A stretch of 64,000 nt of DNA, taken from NCBI RefSeq assembly GCF_003315035.1, contig NZ_QNRE01000003.1, forward strand, positions 1 through 64,000. Direction: 5' to 3'. The DNA comes from Nocardia puris (lineage in GTDB: Bacteria > Actinomycetota > Actinomycetes > Mycobacteriales > Mycobacteriaceae). The position numbers were made by a program, and so were the translations under genes. Every line of letters begins with the position of its first letter. The stretch's first letter is position 1. The notes below the pieces were generated by a model. The model did no database searches, was not told where the DNA came from, and saw only the letters and a list, made by a program, of their open reading frames with translations. Shown in pieces: positions 18,056-26,668 of this stretch.

Positions 18056-19081
18056 TCAGCCGCAGCTGGGCGCCTCGGCGCCGGTGTTGATCGCGTTCAG
18101 CGCCTGCACCGCGCCGTCCAGATTCTCCACCTTGACCAGGCGCAACCCGTCGGGCGTGCGCTGCCGGGCCTCGTTGCAGTTGGCCGCGGGGACCAGGAAC
18201 GTCTCCGCGCCCGCCTCGCGCGCGGCGGCCATCTTGTATTGGATGCCGCCGATCGGGCCCACCTTGCCCTCGCCGTCGATGGTGCCGGTGCCCGCCACGA
18301 ACTTGCCGCCGTCGAGCTCGCCGGGGCTCAGCTTGTCGATCAGGGCGAGACTGAACATCAGGCCCGCCGACGGACCGCCGATATCGGCGAGGTTGAAGGT
18401 GACCTCCATCGGCGGGCGCGCGCCCTCGCCGGGCGTGACGCCGAGGTAGCCCTTGGCCGGATCGTCGGGGCGCGCGCCGAGCGTGACGGTCTCGGTGCGC
18501 TCCTGGCCCTCGCGGCGCACCACGAGCGTCAGCTGCGTGTCGGGCGCGCGCGTGGACACGGCCTGCACCAGGTCGGCGGGGGTGGCGATCGGCGCGCCGT
18601 CGACGCTGATCAGCTCGTCGCCGGGCATCAGGATGTCCTTGGCGGGCGCTTCGTCGCCCACCTCGCGCACCAGCACCACGGTCGGCAGGTCCAGGAACTT
18701 CAGCGCCGCGACCTCGGCCTGGCCCTCGGAATCCTTGAACTCCTGCTGATTCGAGCGGTCGATCTCCTCGCGCGGCACCCCGGGCGGGTACACCTCGGCG
18801 CGCGGGACCAGGCCGTGCTGACCGCTGAGCCACAGCCCGAACGCCTCGAACAGGTTCAACCCGTCGCGCACGGCCACCGTGGTCATGTTGAGGTTGCCGG
18901 TGGTGGGGTCGACCTCGACGCCGACCACCTCGACCACCGCCTTGCCGTCCACCTCACCGAGGGTGTTGAAGGTGGGTCCGGGGCCGAGCGCGACGAACGG
19001 CACCTTGACCACGGTGCCGATGACACCCAGCACGAGCACGGGGACGAGCGCGGCCAGGAGAGTGAGGATCCGACGATTCAC
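18056..19081 (-). CDS. Membrane-anchored PDZ / Lon-like (S16) serine protease, Rv3194c type
   Basis: 341 residues from GTG 19081. One N-terminal membrane anchor (RILTLLAALVPVLVLGVIGT). A PDZ domain spans about 125-205 (DILMPGDELISVDGAPI). The C-terminal S16 domain has the Ser-Lys dyad: Ser238 in ADIGGPSAGLMFSLALIDK and Lys283 in GGIQYKMAAAREAGA. The same layout occurs in Bacillus YlbL. The protease faces outside the membrane; its substrate is unknown. A terminal cysteine in NTGAEAPSCG is unusual but conserved-looking. It is divergent from the zincin-like gene. Confidence 0.9.
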   Translation of the reverse strand: MNRRILTLLAALVPVLVLGVIGTVVKVPFVALGPGPTFNTLGEVDGKAVVEVVGVEVDPTTGNLNMTTVAVRDGLNLFEAFGLWLSGQHGLVPRAEVYPPGVPREEIDRSNQQEFKDSEGQAEVAALKFLDLPTVVLVREVGDEAPAKDILMPGDELISVDGAPIATPADLVQAVSTRAPDTQLTLVVRREGQERTETVTLGARPDDPAKGYLGVTPGEGARPPMEVTFNLADIGGPSAGLMFSLALIDKLSPGELDGGKFVAGTGTIDGEGKVGPIGGIQYKMAAAREAGAETFLVPAANCNEARQRTPDGLRLVKVENLDGAVQALNAINTGAEAPSCG

Positions 19082-19244
19082 CCCGCCAACGATAATGATC
19101 GTCCCCCGATCCCGGCGCCGCAGGCGGCGAGTTCGGCGCGTGGCGCGCCGTCGCGGTTTCGCTGTGCGCGTAATCCCGGCGTACGCGGCGTGTGCTGGCC
19201 CACCGCGGATCGCGCGCGTGTGGTATCCGCGTAACGTTGGAAGC

Positions 19245-20645
19245 ATGACTGACTTCCCGTTCGGATTCTCGAACCGTGATGACGATGACGCGCGCAAGCG
19301 CCGTGAGGAACCCATCGGTCCCGGTGCGAACGATCCGTTCGGTTTCGGCGCGGCGGGCGGGTTCGACCCCTCGCAGCTGGGCCAGATGCTGACCTCGCTG
19401 GGCCAAATGCTCAGCGGCATGGGCCAATCCGGTTCCGGCCAGTCCGGCCCGGTGAACTACGACGTGGCCAAGCGGCTGGCCCGCCAGCAGCTCGGCGCCG
19501 CCATCGCCCCCGTCTCGGCGAGCACCGGCCAGGCCATCGCCGACGCGGCGCACCTGGCCGAACTCTGGCTCGACGGCGCCACCACGCTGCCCGCGGGCGC
19601 GACCAAGACCGTCGCCTGGACGCCGAACGACTGGATCGAGGAGACGCTCACCACCTGGAAGCGCCTGTGCGATCCGGTGGCCGAGCAGATCGCGGGCATG
19701 TGGACCTCGCAACTGCCCCCGGAGGCACGCGAACTCGCCGGGCCGATGATGGGCATGCTCGGCCAGATGGGCGGCCTGGCGTTCGGTTCGCAGCTGGGCC
19801 AGGCCCTCGGCCAGCTCGCCAAGGAGGTGCTGACCTCCACCGATATCGGCCTGCCACTGGGCCCGAGCGGCACCGCCGCGCTGCTGCCCGCCGCGATCTC
19901 GGAATTCAGCGCCGGGCTCGAGCAGCCCGAGAGCGAGATCATGGTCTTCCTGGCCGCCCGCGAGGCCGCCCACCAGCGGTTGTTCGGGCATGTGCCGTGG
20001 CTGCGCCAGCAGGTGCTCGGCGCCGTCGAGGACTACGCGCGCGGTATCCGGATGGATTTCTCGGCGCTGGAGCAGGCCGCCCAGGGCATCGACCCTATGT
20101 CGCTGACCGATCCGTCCAAGCTGGAGGAGATCCTCTCCCAGGGCGCGTTCGAACCGCAGACCACCCCGGAGCAGAAGCAGGCGCTGGAGCGGCTGGAGAC
20201 CCTGCTGGCTCTGATCGAGGGCTGGGTGCAGGTGGTCGTGGCCGAGGCCGTCGGCGACCGGCTGCCCGGCGCGGGCGCGCTGGCCGAGACGCTGCGCCGC
20301 CGCCGCGCCACCGGCGGGCCCGCCGAACAGACCTTCGCCACCCTGGTCGGCCTGGAACTGCGCCCGCGCAAGCTGCGCGAGGCGGCCGACCTGTGGCGCA
20401 GGCTCACCACCGACGCGGGCATGGAGGCGCGCGACGGCGTGTGGGCGCACCCGGATCTGCTGCCCGATTCCGAGGATCTCGACTCTCCCGCCGGCTTCAT
20501 CGACTCGGTGATCGGCGGCGGCACCACGGCGTTCGACGATCCGCTCGCACAGCTGGCCGAGACCGAGGCCCGCGAGCGCGCCGAGAGCGAGAAGGGCGAC
20601 CGGGACCAGGGCCCCGACCTCGGCAAGGACTCGGACGCGTCCTGA
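19245..20645 (+). CDS. Zincin-like metallohydrolase (DUF2342/PF10103 family, Rv3195-like)
   Basis: 466 residues from ATG 19245, 6 bases after a GGAAG-like site. A Gly/Gln/Met-rich start (GFDPSQLGQMLTSLGQMLSG) precedes the family core. The signature REAAHQRLFGHVPWL in the middle carries the putative metal-binding histidines of the family. It is followed by QVLGAVEDYARGIRMDF and LRPRKLREAADLWRRLTT. The family is restricted to actinobacteria and annotated as zinc-dependent metalloproteases or F420-associated proteins; the activity is poorly defined. The C-terminus is acidic and disordered (RAESEKGDRDQGPDLGKDSD). Confidence 0.88.
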   Translation: MTDFPFGFSNRDDDDARKRREEPIGPGANDPFGFGAAGGFDPSQLGQMLTSLGQMLSGMGQSGSGQSGPVNYDVAKRLARQQLGAAIAPVSASTGQAIADAAHLAELWLDGATTLPAGATKTVAWTPNDWIEETLTTWKRLCDPVAEQIAGMWTSQLPPEARELAGPMMGMLGQMGGLAFGSQLGQALGQLAKEVLTSTDIGLPLGPSGTAALLPAAISEFSAGLEQPESEIMVFLAAREAAHQRLFGHVPWLRQQVLGAVEDYARGIRMDFSALEQAAQGIDPMSLTDPSKLEEILSQGAFEPQTTPEQKQALERLETLLALIEGWVQVVVAEAVGDRLPGAGALAETLRRRRATGGPAEQTFATLVGLELRPRKLREAADLWRRLTTDAGMEARDGVWAHPDLLPDSEDLDSPAGFIDSVIGGGTTAFDDPLAQLAETEARERAESEKGDRDQGPDLGKDSDAS

Positions 20646-20734
20646 TCCACACCCGGTTGTGAACACCGCGAATCCTGGGGATAACAAGGGTTTTCGCGGA
20701 CGGTAGGGCCGGCGCGGCTCCGCATACTCCTGGC

Positions 20735-21598
20735 ATGACGACAACGCGCACGCAGGGCCCGATGCTGCATCCCCGGGTGACCGTCCTGGTCCGCCCCTCC
20801 GGCACCGTCCAGCTCGGCTGGGATCCCGAGCGCGCCGTCGCGCTGGATCCCCCGGATCTGGACACCCAGGCCGTGCTGGGCTTCCTGCGCTTGCTCGACG
20901 GCCTGCACACCCGTCCGCAGATCCTGTGGCTGGCCGGTGAGGTGGGCGTCCCCGCCGAACGCGCCGAGACCCTGCTCGACGCGATCGATGCCGCCGGTTT
21001 GCTGCTCCACCCGAGGAGCGACGCCGACCGGATCACCACCGTGCGCGTCCACGGGCGCGGGCCGCTCTCGGACGCGATCACCGCCGGTTTGCGCCGCGTC
21101 GCCGTGCGCGCCACCCGCACCAACGAGGACACGCCGAGGCTGTCCGCCACCGCGCCGCGCGCCGATCTGGTCGTGCTCACCGACGCCGTGGTGGCCGATC
21201 CCCGGTTCGTCGGCGCACTCGTGGTGCACCGCCTACCCCACCTCCAGGTCCGGGTGCGCGACGGGAAGGGCCTCGTCGGGCCGCTGGTGCTGCCCGGCGC
21301 CACCAGCTGCCTGCGCTGCCACGATCTCACCCGCGCCGACCTCGATCCGGCCTGGCCGCATCTGGCCGCTCAGCTGCTGGGACGGGTCGGTCACGCCTCC
21401 CCCGCAGCGACGGCCGCCACCGCCGCGCTGGCCCTCGGCGAACTCGAGGCGATCGTCGCCTGCTCGGCCGAACGCACCCCCGCGACCCTCGACGCCACCC
21501 TGGAATTGGACCTGGATTCGCAGGTGCTCCAGCGCCGCCACTGGGCCCCGCACCCCGACTGCGGGTGTCGCGCACTCGGCGCCGCGGCGGCGATGTGA
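20735..21598 (+). CDS. ThiF-like / TOMM cyclodehydratase-family protein (Rv3196-like)
   Basis: 287 residues starting MTTTRTQGPMLHPRVTVLVR. The first 90 residues are a winged-helix-like region with a leader-binding look. The middle (about 105-165) resembles a degraded E1/ThiF Rossmann fold, though no ATP-binding GxGxxG is evident. Four cysteines form a likely zinc site: CLRC in GATSCLRCHDLTRADL and CGC plus an upstream partner in HPDCGCRAL. Related proteins present leader peptides in azole-forming RiPP pathways. Here no precursor or dehydrogenase lies nearby, and the gene belongs to a conserved chromosomal block, so another role is likely. Confidence 0.75.
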   Translation: MTTTRTQGPMLHPRVTVLVRPSGTVQLGWDPERAVALDPPDLDTQAVLGFLRLLDGLHTRPQILWLAGEVGVPAERAETLLDAIDAAGLLLHPRSDADRITTVRVHGRGPLSDAITAGLRRVAVRATRTNEDTPRLSATAPRADLVVLTDAVVADPRFVGALVVHRLPHLQVRVRDGKGLVGPLVLPGATSCLRCHDLTRADLDPAWPHLAAQLLGRVGHASPAATAATAALALGELEAIVACSAERTPATLDATLELDLDSQVLQRRHWAPHPDCGCRALGAAAAM

Positions 21599-21656
21599 GA
21601 GTGAGAACTCGGATTTGCCATGGCATATCCACCCACTCGTCCGCCATGATGGGGTG

Positions 21657-23000
21657 GTGTCCGAGATCGTGCGCCGTAGCTCATCCCGCAACGCCAAGTT
21701 AGCCAAGATTCCCTTGGGGATCGCCGGACGGGCCGCCGTCGGATTCGGCAAGAAGCTGGCGGGCGGGGACAAGTCCGAGATCAACGCCAAGCTCAACCAG
21801 AAGGCCGCCGAACAGCTGTTCACCGTGTTGGGCGAGCTCAAGGGCGGTGCGATGAAGTTCGGGCAGGCCCTGAGCGTGATGGAGGCCGCGGTCCCGGAGG
21901 AGTTCGGCGAGCACTATCGCGACGCCCTCACCAAGTTGCAGGCCGCCGCACCCCCGATGCCCGCCGAGACCGTGCACCGCGTGCTGGACCAGCAGCTCGG
22001 CACCGGGTGGCGGCAGCGTTTCCGCTCCTTCTCCGACACCCCGTCGGCCTCGGCCAGCATCGGCCAGGTGCACAAGGCGGTGTGGTCGGACGGCCGCGCG
22101 GTCGCGGTGAAGGTGCAGTACCCGGGCGCCGACGAGGCGCTGCGCGCCGATCTCAAGACGCTGTCGCGGATGACGGGCCTGATCTCGTCGGTGATCCCGG
22201 GCGCCGATGTGAAGCCGATCCTCGCCGAGATCACCGAACGCACCGAAGAAGAATTGGATTACCGCAACGAGGCGGCGAACCAGCGCGCGTTCGCGAAGGC
22301 GTTCGACGGCCATCCCGACATCGTGGTGCCCAAGGTGGTGGCCTCGGCGCCGAAGGTGATCGTCACCGAATGGCTGGACGGCACCCCCGTCTCCCAGATC
22401 ATCAAGGCGGGCCAGGAGGACCCGGAGGGCACGCACGTCCTGCGCAACAAGGTGGGCCTGTTGATGGGCCACTTCCACTTCTCGTCACCCGAGACGGTAG
22501 GGCTGCTGCACGCCGACCCGCACCCCGGCAACTTCATGATGCTGCGCGACGGCAAGCTCGCCGTCATCGACTTCGGCGCCTGCGCGCCGCTGCCGAACGG
22601 TTTCCCCGAAGTGCTCGGGCGGATGCTGGCGCTGGCGGCGGACGAGGACTACGACGCGCTCACCCGGCTGCTGTACGACCACGGCTGGGTGATCCCCGGC
22701 CGCACGGTCACGCACGCCGAAATCGCCGACTATTTGCGGCCTTTCGCCGATCCGATCCGGACCGAGTCGTTCCACTTCACCCGCAGGTGGATGCAGCGGG
22801 TCGCGGGCAAGGCCACGGACTTCACTTCCCAGGAGATGAAAACGGCACGGGCGCTGCAACTTCCGGCCGAACACGTGATGATCTTCCGGGTCCTCGGCGG
22901 ATCGGTGGGCATCCTGGCCCAGCTCGACGCCGAACTCCCCTTCATGCAGCTGGCCGCGACCTGGCTGCCCGGCCTGCGCGACGAACGCTCGGCCAGCTGA
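21657..23000 (+). CDS. ABC1/AarF/UbiB-family atypical kinase (Rv3197-like)
   Basis: 447 residues from GTG 21657 (a tandem GTG at 21654 is equally possible). The family hallmarks are in order. KFGQALSVMEAAVPEEF carries the KxGQ motif. SASIGQVHKA is the Ala-rich nucleotide loop. VAVKVQYPG carries the ATP lysine. LLHADPHPGNFMM is the catalytic loop, and AVIDFGACAPLP the DFG-like metal site. UbiB-type proteins are ATPases or kinases tied to isoprenoid lipid metabolism. In mycobacteria this gene neighbours whiB7 and has been linked to drug tolerance. It converges with whiB7, and a hairpin lies between them. Confidence 0.92.
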   Translation: MSEIVRRSSSRNAKLAKIPLGIAGRAAVGFGKKLAGGDKSEINAKLNQKAAEQLFTVLGELKGGAMKFGQALSVMEAAVPEEFGEHYRDALTKLQAAAPPMPAETVHRVLDQQLGTGWRQRFRSFSDTPSASASIGQVHKAVWSDGRAVAVKVQYPGADEALRADLKTLSRMTGLISSVIPGADVKPILAEITERTEEELDYRNEAANQRAFAKAFDGHPDIVVPKVVASAPKVIVTEWLDGTPVSQIIKAGQEDPEGTHVLRNKVGLLMGHFHFSSPETVGLLHADPHPGNFMMLRDGKLAVIDFGACAPLPNGFPEVLGRMLALAADEDYDALTRLLYDHGWVIPGRTVTHAEIADYLRPFADPIRTESFHFTRRWMQRVAGKATDFTSQEMKTARALQLPAEHVMIFRVLGGSVGILAQLDAELPFMQLAATWLPGLRDERSAS

Positions 23001-23022
23001 ATCCCGCTCCCCCGCAACGCAA

Positions 23023-23059
23023 ACGAGCCGCCCACCTGATCTCGAGGTGAGCGGCTCGT
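23023..23059 (+). terminator. Hairpin terminator after the ABC1 kinase gene
   Basis: Arms ACGAGCCGCCCACCT (23023-23037) and AGGTGAGCGGCTCGT (23045-23059) pair except for one C-A mismatch, with a seven-base loop. It lies 22 bases after the kinase stop, between convergent kinase and whiB7 genes. Confidence 0.75.
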
Positions 23060-23210
23060 CTGCTTTCTCGTTCCTGAGCCCGCGTGCCGTCCGGTGCGGA
23101 CGGTGGGGCGTCAACGCCCGGAGGGAGGGAAGTGAACGAGCCGGCGCCCATGCACGGCATGAGCGCCGACCCTGACTGAATTCGCGCGCTGTCGCGGGCG
23201 GATCCGGCAC

Positions 23211-23501
23211 TCATGCCGGGACCGCGACCTTGCGCGGGCGACCACGCGGACGCTTGCGGGCGATCACGACACCCTGGTCGAAGATCTCACCGCCCCAGAC
23301 GCCCCACGGCTCGCGCCGGTCCATGGCCGCCGTCAGGCAGCCCTTGCGGATCGGGCAGGACGCGCACAGCGCCTTGGCCTGCTCCAACTGGATCGGGCTC
23401 TCCGCGAACCAGAGATCGGGGTCTCCGGCGCGACAGGGCAGGACCGCGGTGACCTCTCGGGTGGCAGCGGTGGCCTCTGGCCAGTTCTCTGCGGGGAACA
23501 C
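23211..23501 (-). CDS. whiB7: WhiB7 iron-sulfur transcription factor
   Basis: 96 residues. The start is GTG 23501, five bases after GAAGGAGA; an in-frame ATG at 23546 would add 15 residues without a good site. Four cysteines (23, 46, 49, 55) bind the 4Fe-4S cluster. The turn PWGVWGGE follows at 65-72. The C-terminal RGRPRK (86-91) is the AT-hook that separates WhiB7 from other WhiB proteins. WhiB7 with SigA switches on intrinsic resistance genes (efflux, ribosome modification) when translation is inhibited. Its own promoter, leader frame and attenuator are annotated upstream. Confidence 0.95.
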   Translation of the reverse strand: MFPAENWPEATAATREVTAVLPCRAGDPDLWFAESPIQLEQAKALCASCPIRKGCLTAAMDRREPWGVWGGEIFDQGVVIARKRPRGRPRKVAVPA

Positions 23502-23577
23502 GTGTTCTCCTTCAGCTCGTATGCAGCGGTTTGTTCGTTTCTCCACGAAACCGGTGGCAATCGGCTGAAGGGCCGCT

Positions 23578-23622
23578 TAAAAATACTGGCCACGGGTTTC
23601 GCTTCGTGCGATCCGTGGCCAG
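23578..23622 (-). terminator. whiB7 leader attenuator (intrinsic terminator)
   Basis: On the transcribed (minus) strand the stem CTGGCCACGG pairs with CCGTGGCCAG (plus-strand arms 23586-23595 and 23613-23622), followed by TATTTTTA. It lies 77 bases before the whiB7 start and 18 bases after the leader frame stop. It is the attenuator expected from mycobacterial whiB7 leaders, where ribosome stalling upstream relieves termination. Confidence 0.88.
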
Positions 23623-23640
23623 AGGGTGGGGAGAGAGTCC

Positions 23641-23991
23641 CTACCTAGTTCGACATGGGTGTCGATCTCTGAGCACGGTCGCGGGGTGTGCGGTGCGGAG
23701 ACGTGCCGCCTGGACCCCGGCGTCTGCCGAAATGGGCAGCAGCGCGGGCTCATAGCCGGCTTCGCGGGCGAAATCGCCTGCGGGCGCACCGAAGACGGGG
23801 CGCCAGCCTCCCTTGGGCTCGTCCTGAATCAGTGGGAGCGGCAGATGCGCCGGCGCACTCTGCACCGGCGTACCGAATCCGAAATCTCCGACCGAGGACA
23901 TACCGATCCCCTGCATAGCGAGGATCCCCCGGGAGGCAGCAGCATTCATCGCAGCGCATTTCACGCCGAGATTCGCGATGTTGTCGTTCAC
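23641..23991 (-). CDS. Leader-encoded 116-residue protein upstream of whiB7
   Basis: The reading frame starts at GTG 23991, preceded by GGAGGGAGG, and ends at a TAG 18 bases before the attenuator stem. Its central part (SSVGDFGFGTPVQSAPAHLP, LPLIQDEPKGGWRPVFGAPA) looks like a real protein sequence but matches no family I know. It has no membrane segment and only one cysteine in the first half. The position, between a WhiB7-type promoter and the attenuator, makes it the upstream ORF whose translation should control whiB7. At 116 codons it is much longer than mycobacterial uORFs. Whether the peptide itself acts is unknown. Confidence 0.65.
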   Translation of the reverse strand: MNDNIANLGVKCAAMNAAASRGILAMQGIGMSSVGDFGFGTPVQSAPAHLPLPLIQDEPKGGWRPVFGAPAGDFAREAGYEPALLPISADAGVQAARLRTAHPATVLRDRHPCRTR

Positions 23992-24063
23992 TGTCCGCCT
24001 CCCTCCTGTACTCGTAGTGTCGTATCCGAGCGCACCGGAATGCCCTCCCAGTGCGTGATTCCC

Positions 24064-24100
24064 ACCATAGGCAATGTCGGAAGAACCGACAACCTATTTT
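24064..24100 (-). promoter_or_regulatory. WhiB7-type autoregulated promoter
   Basis: Read on the minus strand: AAAATA, then GG, then the -35 box TTGTCG, a 17-base spacer and the -10 box TATGGT. The AT-rich element immediately upstream of the -35 is the known target of the WhiB7 AT-hook. Transcription would start near 24057 and run through the leader frame and attenuator into whiB7. Confidence 0.8.
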
Positions 24101-26254
24101 CTACCTGCGGTTTTGTGATGTGGACCGTACTCGCGACGCCACGATCGCCAGCACGTCGGCGCCGTAGTCCACGATCTTCTTCGCGCCGATCCCGGGGATC
24201 GCGGCGAGCGCGGCGTCGTCGGCGGGCAGTTGCTCGGCGATCGCTGTGAGCGTGGTGTCGGTGAACACCACGAACTCGCGGACGCGCAGGGCCTCGGCCT
24301 TCTCCGCCCGCCACTCCTTCAGCGCCGCCAGCAGCGCGGCGTCCAGTTCGGCGGGGCAGCGGCGGCAACGGCCGAGCATGGTGGCGTAAGTGCCGATGAG
24401 AGGTTTCGCGCAGACCCGGCAGGTCGGGCGCACCCCTTTCGGCTCGGTGCGCCCCGCCGCCGACGCGACCCGCGAGGCCGGGGAATCGTCGGGGACCAGG
24501 CCGTTGAGGAAGCGGGAGCGGCGGCGGGTGCGCCTGCCGCCCTCCCCGCGCGCGAGCGCCCACGAGAGGCGCAGGTGCACGCGGGCCCGCGTCACGCCGA
24601 CGTAGAGCAGCCTGCGCTCCTCCTCGAGTGCGGCGAAATCGGCGACCGATCCGTCGTCGGCGAGCACGTGCGCGATCGGCACGGTGCCGTCGGACAGCCC
24701 GACGAGGAACACCGCGTCCCACTCCAGGCCCTTCGCGGCGTGCAGGGAGGCCAGCGTGACGCCCTGCACGGTCGGTGGGTGCCGGGCCTCGGCGCGGGCG
24801 GCCAGCTCGCGCAGCAGGCCGGGCAGTTCCAGCTCGGCGTCGTGTTCGACCAGTTCCTCGGTGAGCTGGACCAGCGCGACGAGGGAGGCCCAGCGTTCCC
24901 TGGCCTGCGCGCCCGCCGGCTCCTCGGCGGTGAGCCCGGCCGGGGCGAGCGCGGCGCGCACCAGGGTGACCAGGTCGGTTCCGCGGGTGGCGCGTTCGGG
25001 CAGGTCGTCGCGCGCCGCCGCCTGCCGCAGCAAGCTGACCGCCTGTTTGACCTCCGCGCGCTGGAAGAACCCCTCGCCGCCGCGCACCTGGTAGGGGATG
25101 CCGCGTTCGGTGAGCGCCTGCTCGTAGGCCTCGGACTGGGCGTTGATCCGGTACAGCACCGCGATCTCCGCCGCGGGGGTGCCGGCCTCGATCAGCTTCG
25201 TGATGCGGCGGGCGACACCGGCGGCCTCGGCGGGACCGTCGTCGTATTCGGCGAACTCGGGTTCGGGCCCGTCGGGGCGTTGGCCGATCAGTTGCAGGCG
25301 GGTGCCTGCGATGCGACCGCGCGCCGCGCCGATCACCCGGTTGGCCAGCGACACCACCTGCGGTGTGGACCGGTAGTCGCGTTCGAGCCGCACCACCGTG
25401 GCGTCGGGGAAACGGCGCGAGAAGTCGAGCAGGTAGGCGGGTGTGGCGCCCGTGAACGAGTAGATCGTCTGGTTGGCGTCGCCCACCACGGTGAGGTCGT
25501 CGCGCTCGCCCAGCCAGGCGTCGAGCACGCGCTGCTGCAACGGCGTGACGTCCTGGTACTCGTCGACCACGAAACTCCGGTACCTGCCCCGGAATTCGTC
25601 GGCGACCGACGGGAAGTCCTCGAGCGCGGCGGCGGTGTGCAGGAGCAGGTCGTCGAAGTCGAGCAGCAGCCCTTCCGGCGTGGTCTTCAGCTTCTCGTAG
25701 GCCGCGTAGACCTCGGCGACGCGCTGCGCGTCGTAGGGGGGCTCGCGGTGGTGTCTCGCGGCGGCGGCCGGGTAGTCCTCGGGCGCGACGAGCGAGGATT
25801 TGGCCCATTCGATCTCGCTCGACAGGTCGCGCACGCTGTCGGTGGCGGCCGAGAGCCCGGCGGCGTGCGCGACGCGCGCGACCGCCTGGAACTTCGTGTC
25901 CAGCAGCCGCCACGGCACCTCGCCGACGACCTGCGGCCAGAAGTACTTCAACTGCCGCAGCGCCGCCGCGTGGAAGGTGCGCGCCTGCACCTGGTTGGCC
26001 TCGCCGCCCAGCCCGAGCGCGCGCAACCGGCCCCGCAATTCCCCGGCCGCGCGCGCCGTGAACGTGACCGCCAGCACCTGGTCGGGTTTGACGTGTCCCG
26101 CCGACACCAGGTGCGCGATGCGATGGGTGATGGTCCTGGTCTTGCCCGTGCCCGCGCCCGCGAGCACGCACACCGGCCCGCGCGGCGCCTGCACGGCGGC
26201 CGCCTGTTCGGGATCGAGGGCATCGAGAGCGAAGGCGGGCACGGCGTCCATCAT
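24101..26254 (-). CDS. uvrD2: UvrD2-type superfamily 1 DNA helicase with HRDC domain
   Basis: 717 residues (ATG 26254 or 26251). Helicase motifs in order: Walker [16 protein letters not shown], Ia [91 protein letters not shown] tetracysteine zinc motif typical of UvrD2 follows ([10 protein letters not shown] ... GRCRRC). The C-terminal HRDC domain has [17 protein letters not shown]. UvrD2 is a 3'-5' helicase, essential in mycobacteria. It diverges from the mycoredoxin gene and ends just downstream of the whiB7 promoter. Confidence 0.95.
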   Translation of the reverse strand: MMDAVPAFALDALDPEQAAAVQAPRGPVCVLAGAGTGKTRTITHRIAHLVSAGHVKPDQVLAVTFTARAAGELRGRLRALGLGGEANQVQARTFHAAALRQLKYFWPQVVGEVPWRLLDTKFQAVARVAHAAGLSAATDSVRDLSSEIEWAKSSLVAPEDYPAAAARHHREPPYDAQRVAEVYAAYEKLKTTPEGLLLDFDDLLLHTAAALEDFPSVADEFRGRYRSFVVDEYQDVTPLQQRVLDAWLGERDDLTVVGDANQTIYSFTGATPAYLLDFSRRFPDATVVRLERDYRSTPQVVSLANRVIGAARGRIAGTRLQLIGQRPDGPEPEFAEYDDGPAEAAGVARRITKLIEAGTPAAEIAVLYRINAQSEAYEQALTERGIPYQVRGGEGFFQRAEVKQAVSLLRQAAARDDLPERATRGTDLVTLVRAALAPAGLTAEEPAGAQARERWASLVALVQLTEELVEHDAELELPGLLRELAARAEARHPPTVQGVTLASLHAAKGLEWDAVFLVGLSDGTVPIAHVLADDGSVADFAALEEERRLLYVGVTRARVHLRLSWALARGEGGRRTRRRSRFLNGLVPDDSPASRVASAAGRTEPKGVRPTCRVCAKPLIGTYATMLGRCRRCPAELDAALLAALKEWRAEKAEALRVREFVVFTDTTLTAIAEQLPADDAALAAIPGIGAKKIVDYGADVLAIVASRVRSTSQNRR

Positions 26255-26373
26255 GGCAGTCCCCGCCGACACGGCCACCCGCCCCGCGCCCGACGAAGAC
26301 ACGCCGAGTGCGACACGCCATAAATCGCCGGGCCGGTGGAACACCGCCGCGCGCGGCCGCGTTGAATCTCCGC

Positions 26374-26631
26374 GTGACTGAAGTAAGCCCCGCCCTGACG
26401 ATGTACTCGACCACCTGGTGCGGTTACTGCCGACGGCTGAAGAAGCAGCTGGACGAGGCCGGTATCACCTACGTCGAGGTCGATATCGAGCAGGACCCCG
26501 CCTCGGCCGAGTTCGTCGGCAGCGTCAATAACGGCAACCACGTGGTGCCGACGGTGAAGTTCGCCGACGGTTCCACGGCGACCAACCCGTCGCTGGCGGC
26601 CGTGCAGCAGGCGCTCGCCAAGATCGCCTGA
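26374..26631 (+). CDS. mrx1: Mycoredoxin-1 (glutaredoxin-like)
   Basis: 85 residues from GTG 26374. A thioredoxin fold with the redox motif CGYC in [20 protein letters not shown], the cis-proline stretch [12 protein letters not shown] and the terminal [15 protein letters not shown]. Mycoredoxins reduce mycothiol-mixed disulfides using mycothiol, mycothione reductase and NADPH. Position next to uvrD2 and nudC is the same as Rv3198A, supporting orthology. Other CxxC glutaredoxin-like NrdH proteins differ in the residues after the CxxC. Confidence 0.92.
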   Translation: MTEVSPALTMYSTTWCGYCRRLKKQLDEAGITYVEVDIEQDPASAEFVGSVNNGNHVVPTVKFADGSTATNPSLAAVQQALAKIA

Positions 26632-26668
26632 CCGGCCACGGACGCCCGGTCGGCCATCCCCCGACCGG

